Below the pieces are notes generated by a model that saw only the letters and a program-made list of their open reading frames with translations, searched no databases and was not told the DNA's origin. A stretch of DNA of 9,637 nucleotides from Rickettsiales bacterium (GTDB lineage: Bacteria; Pseudomonadota; Alphaproteobacteria; Rickettsiales; Rickettsiaceae): NCBI GenBank assembly GCA_947453775.1, contig CANGHM010000008.1, positions 1 to 9,637 on the forward strand, in the 5' to 3' direction. The position numbers and the translations under genes are program-made. Position 1 is the first letter of the stretch, and each line of letters begins with the position of its first letter. Shown here piece after piece: positions 8,373 to 9,637 of this stretch.

Positions 8373-9637
8373 ATGAAATTAGATTTTGATCTTATCATGT
8401 TTTTCGCTTTCTTGGCTCTTAATCTAAGTGTAGGTTTGTTTTACGCTCGCGGTGTTAAAAACATTCGGGATTACGCCACCGGGGGGCAGGATTTTACCAC
8501 CGCAACTATTACAGCAACTTTGATTGCCACATGGGTTGGTGGCGGCTTGTTCCAAAATATGCTCATTGAAACATACCGGCAAGGTCTGCTCTACATTATA
8601 CCAGCTTTATTAATTGATGCTCAGATTCTTGTAATAGCCTATGTGTTTATTCCACGTATGGCAGAGTTTATGGGTAATTTATCTATTGCTCAGTGTATGG
8701 GTAGTTTATTTGGTAAAAAAATTAGAATTACGACTGCCTGTATTGTTTTGATCAGAAGTATTGGTATTTTGGCGATACAATTTAAGCTTTCGGCAAAAAT
8801 ATTTGAGCTAATTTTTGGCGCATCTGGTATGTGGGTAACTTTAACTAGTGCGGGGGTTGTGATCATATATTCTACTTTTGGAGGTATAAAGGCGGTCACA
8901 TTTACAGATATAATACAATTTTTAACATTTGGCACGATTATTCCAATTCTTTTAGTTTTTATGTGGCACGATGTTGGGGGTTATGATGTTGTGAGTGCTA
9001 CTATTGCTAATAGTCCTTTATTTAGCTTTAGTGGTCTGTTAAATGCAGGTAGCTTAAAAATATACAATCTTATTTCGATATTGATACTTTTTTCTATTCC
9101 TCAATTTTCTCCATCTATCTCTCAAAGAATTTTGATGTCAAAAGATATCAAACAAGCTAAAGATGCTTTTAAGTTAGCTGGTTTTTTCATTCCACTAATA
9201 AGCTTATCAATTGCATCGATTGGTATTTTGGTCTTAGCGGATAATCCCGCTCTTAATCCCGATCATGTTCTAAAGCATATTTTTAATAAATATGCCTATA
9301 TGGGTTTAAAGGGGGTGTGTGCTATAGGTGTTATGGCGATGGTGATGTCTACGGCCGATTCGGTAATTAATTCAATGTCAGTAACATTTGCGCATGATAT
9401 ATGCAGAACATTAAATTTAAAATCTGAGGATAATTTCTTTGTTGCTTCGAAATTTTTTTCAGTTTTTTCAGGGGCTTTCGCCTTACTCATTGCTTTTTGC
9501 TTTAGTAGTATATTTAAATTAATTATTGCAGTTTATGGTTTTTATGTAGCAACTGTTGTAGTGCCATTTATTTTGGCGGTATTGGGTTTTAGAAGTTCTG
9601 CTAAATCAGTTTTAATTGGCATGTTTGGCGGTGTTGC
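8373..9637 (+). CDS. Sodium:solute symporter (SSS family), copy 2 (3' end beyond window)
   Basis: This open frame starts at ATG 8373 and continues without a stop to the window edge, giving 421 codons; about 40 more are expected from copy 1. It aligns with copy 1 from the first residue to the last visible one with no net gap and about 77% identity by hand count. All landmarks are kept: DYATGG (33-38), IATWVGGG (51-58), YSTFGGIKAVTFTDIIQ (166-182), QR at 251-252, and MSTADS (325-330) with the Na2 Ser-Thr pair. Differences from copy 1 in likely functional places are Arg39 to Gln, the variable run at 40-50, Ala57 to Gly and Val59 to Leu. The start matches copy 1 exactly in position, which supports both. 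There is no Shine-Dalgarno and no promoter room in the 32-nt gap, so expression probably depends on copy 1. The substrate is unknown and may differ from that of copy 1. Confidence 0.93.
   Translation, partial: MKLDFDLIMFFAFLALNLSVGLFYARGVKNIRDYATGGQDFTTATITATLIATWVGGGLFQNMLIETYRQGLLYIIPALLIDAQILVIAYVFIPRMAEFMGNLSIAQCMGSLFGKKIRITTACIVLIRSIGILAIQFKLSAKIFELIFGASGMWVTLTSAGVVIIYSTFGGIKAVTFTDIIQFLTFGTIIPILLVFMWHDVGGYDVVSATIANSPLFSFSGLLNAGSLKIYNLISILILFSIPQFSPSISQRILMSKDIKQAKDAFKLAGFFIPLISLSIASIGILVLADNPALNPDHVLKHIFNKYAYMGLKGVCAIGVMAMVMSTADSVINSMSVTFAHDICRTLNLKSEDNFFVASKFFSVFSGAFALLIAFCFSSIFKLIIAVYGFYVATVVVPFILAVLGFRSSAKSVLIGMFGGV

Larger units (their letters stand above)
6946..9637 (+). repeat. Tandem gene duplication, repeat unit 1427 bp
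   Basis: Copies 6946-8210 and 8373-9637 align at a constant offset of 1427 bp through the whole visible part of copy 2. The longest exact matches I found are 41 bp (6997-7037 with 8424-8464) and 35 bp (7441-7475 with 8868-8902). Between them synonymous and replacement differences are interspersed, so the duplication is not recent. The similarity fades just upstream of the start codons. No insertion-sequence ends flank the unit. More copies could lie beyond the window. Confidence 0.9.

Noticed and set aside
8690..9490. Two minus-strand frames of 81 and 64 codons
   Set aside because: They are antisense to the second symporter copy, whose frame is proven by its alignment to copy 1.
1..9637. CRISPR array, insertion sequence, integrase, phage or defence genes
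   Set aside because: No short spaced repeats, transposase-like or nuclease-like motifs or inverted terminal repeats were seen.

Overview
The window is an AT-rich bacterial chromosome segment, most likely from an obligately intracellular alphaproteobacterium of the order Rickettsiales. The main evidence is the RNA polymerase beta' subunit. Its N-terminal region and zinc ribbon read like the rickettsial protein, but it is clearly not identical to Rickettsia RpoC as I recall it. A PAP2 phosphatase and tandem sodium:solute symporter genes fit the same kind of organism. I cannot name a genus from the sequence alone.

Layout, left to right. Positions 1-38 hold the last codons of rpoB, followed after 6 nt by the complete rpoC (45-4175, + strand); this is the end of the usual rpoBC operon. 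A short convergent gap of 83 nt with one hairpin separates rpoC from two minus-strand genes of unknown function. In transcription order these are a 400-residue protein (6062 to 4860) and a 198-residue protein (4855 to 4259). They are 4 nt apart and very probably one operon. I recognise neither family. The larger has two adjacent hydrophobic stretches in an otherwise helical, soluble-looking protein.

Only 14 nt from the start of the 400-residue gene, and divergent from it, lies a complete PAP2-family membrane phosphatase (6077-6727) with all three catalytic motifs. A 35-codon reading frame overlaps its end. A 126-nt spacer (6820-6945) follows, containing a perfect 16-bp palindrome.

The right end holds two tandem sodium:solute symporter (SSS family) genes on the + strand, 32 nt apart. 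The first is complete (6946-8340). The second starts at 8373 and runs off the end of the window with 421 codons visible. By hand count the two proteins share 325 of 421 residues (about 77%) with no net insertion or deletion, so they are an in-place duplication that has since diverged.

The core transcription genes, the unknown operon, the phosphatase and the transporters do not form one pathway that I can see. PAP2 and the symporters are both inner-membrane functions, in lipid-phosphate turnover and solute uptake. The symporter pair fits a lifestyle of scavenging host metabolites. The parts most worth a second look are the unknown two-gene operon and the divergence pattern of the symporter pair.
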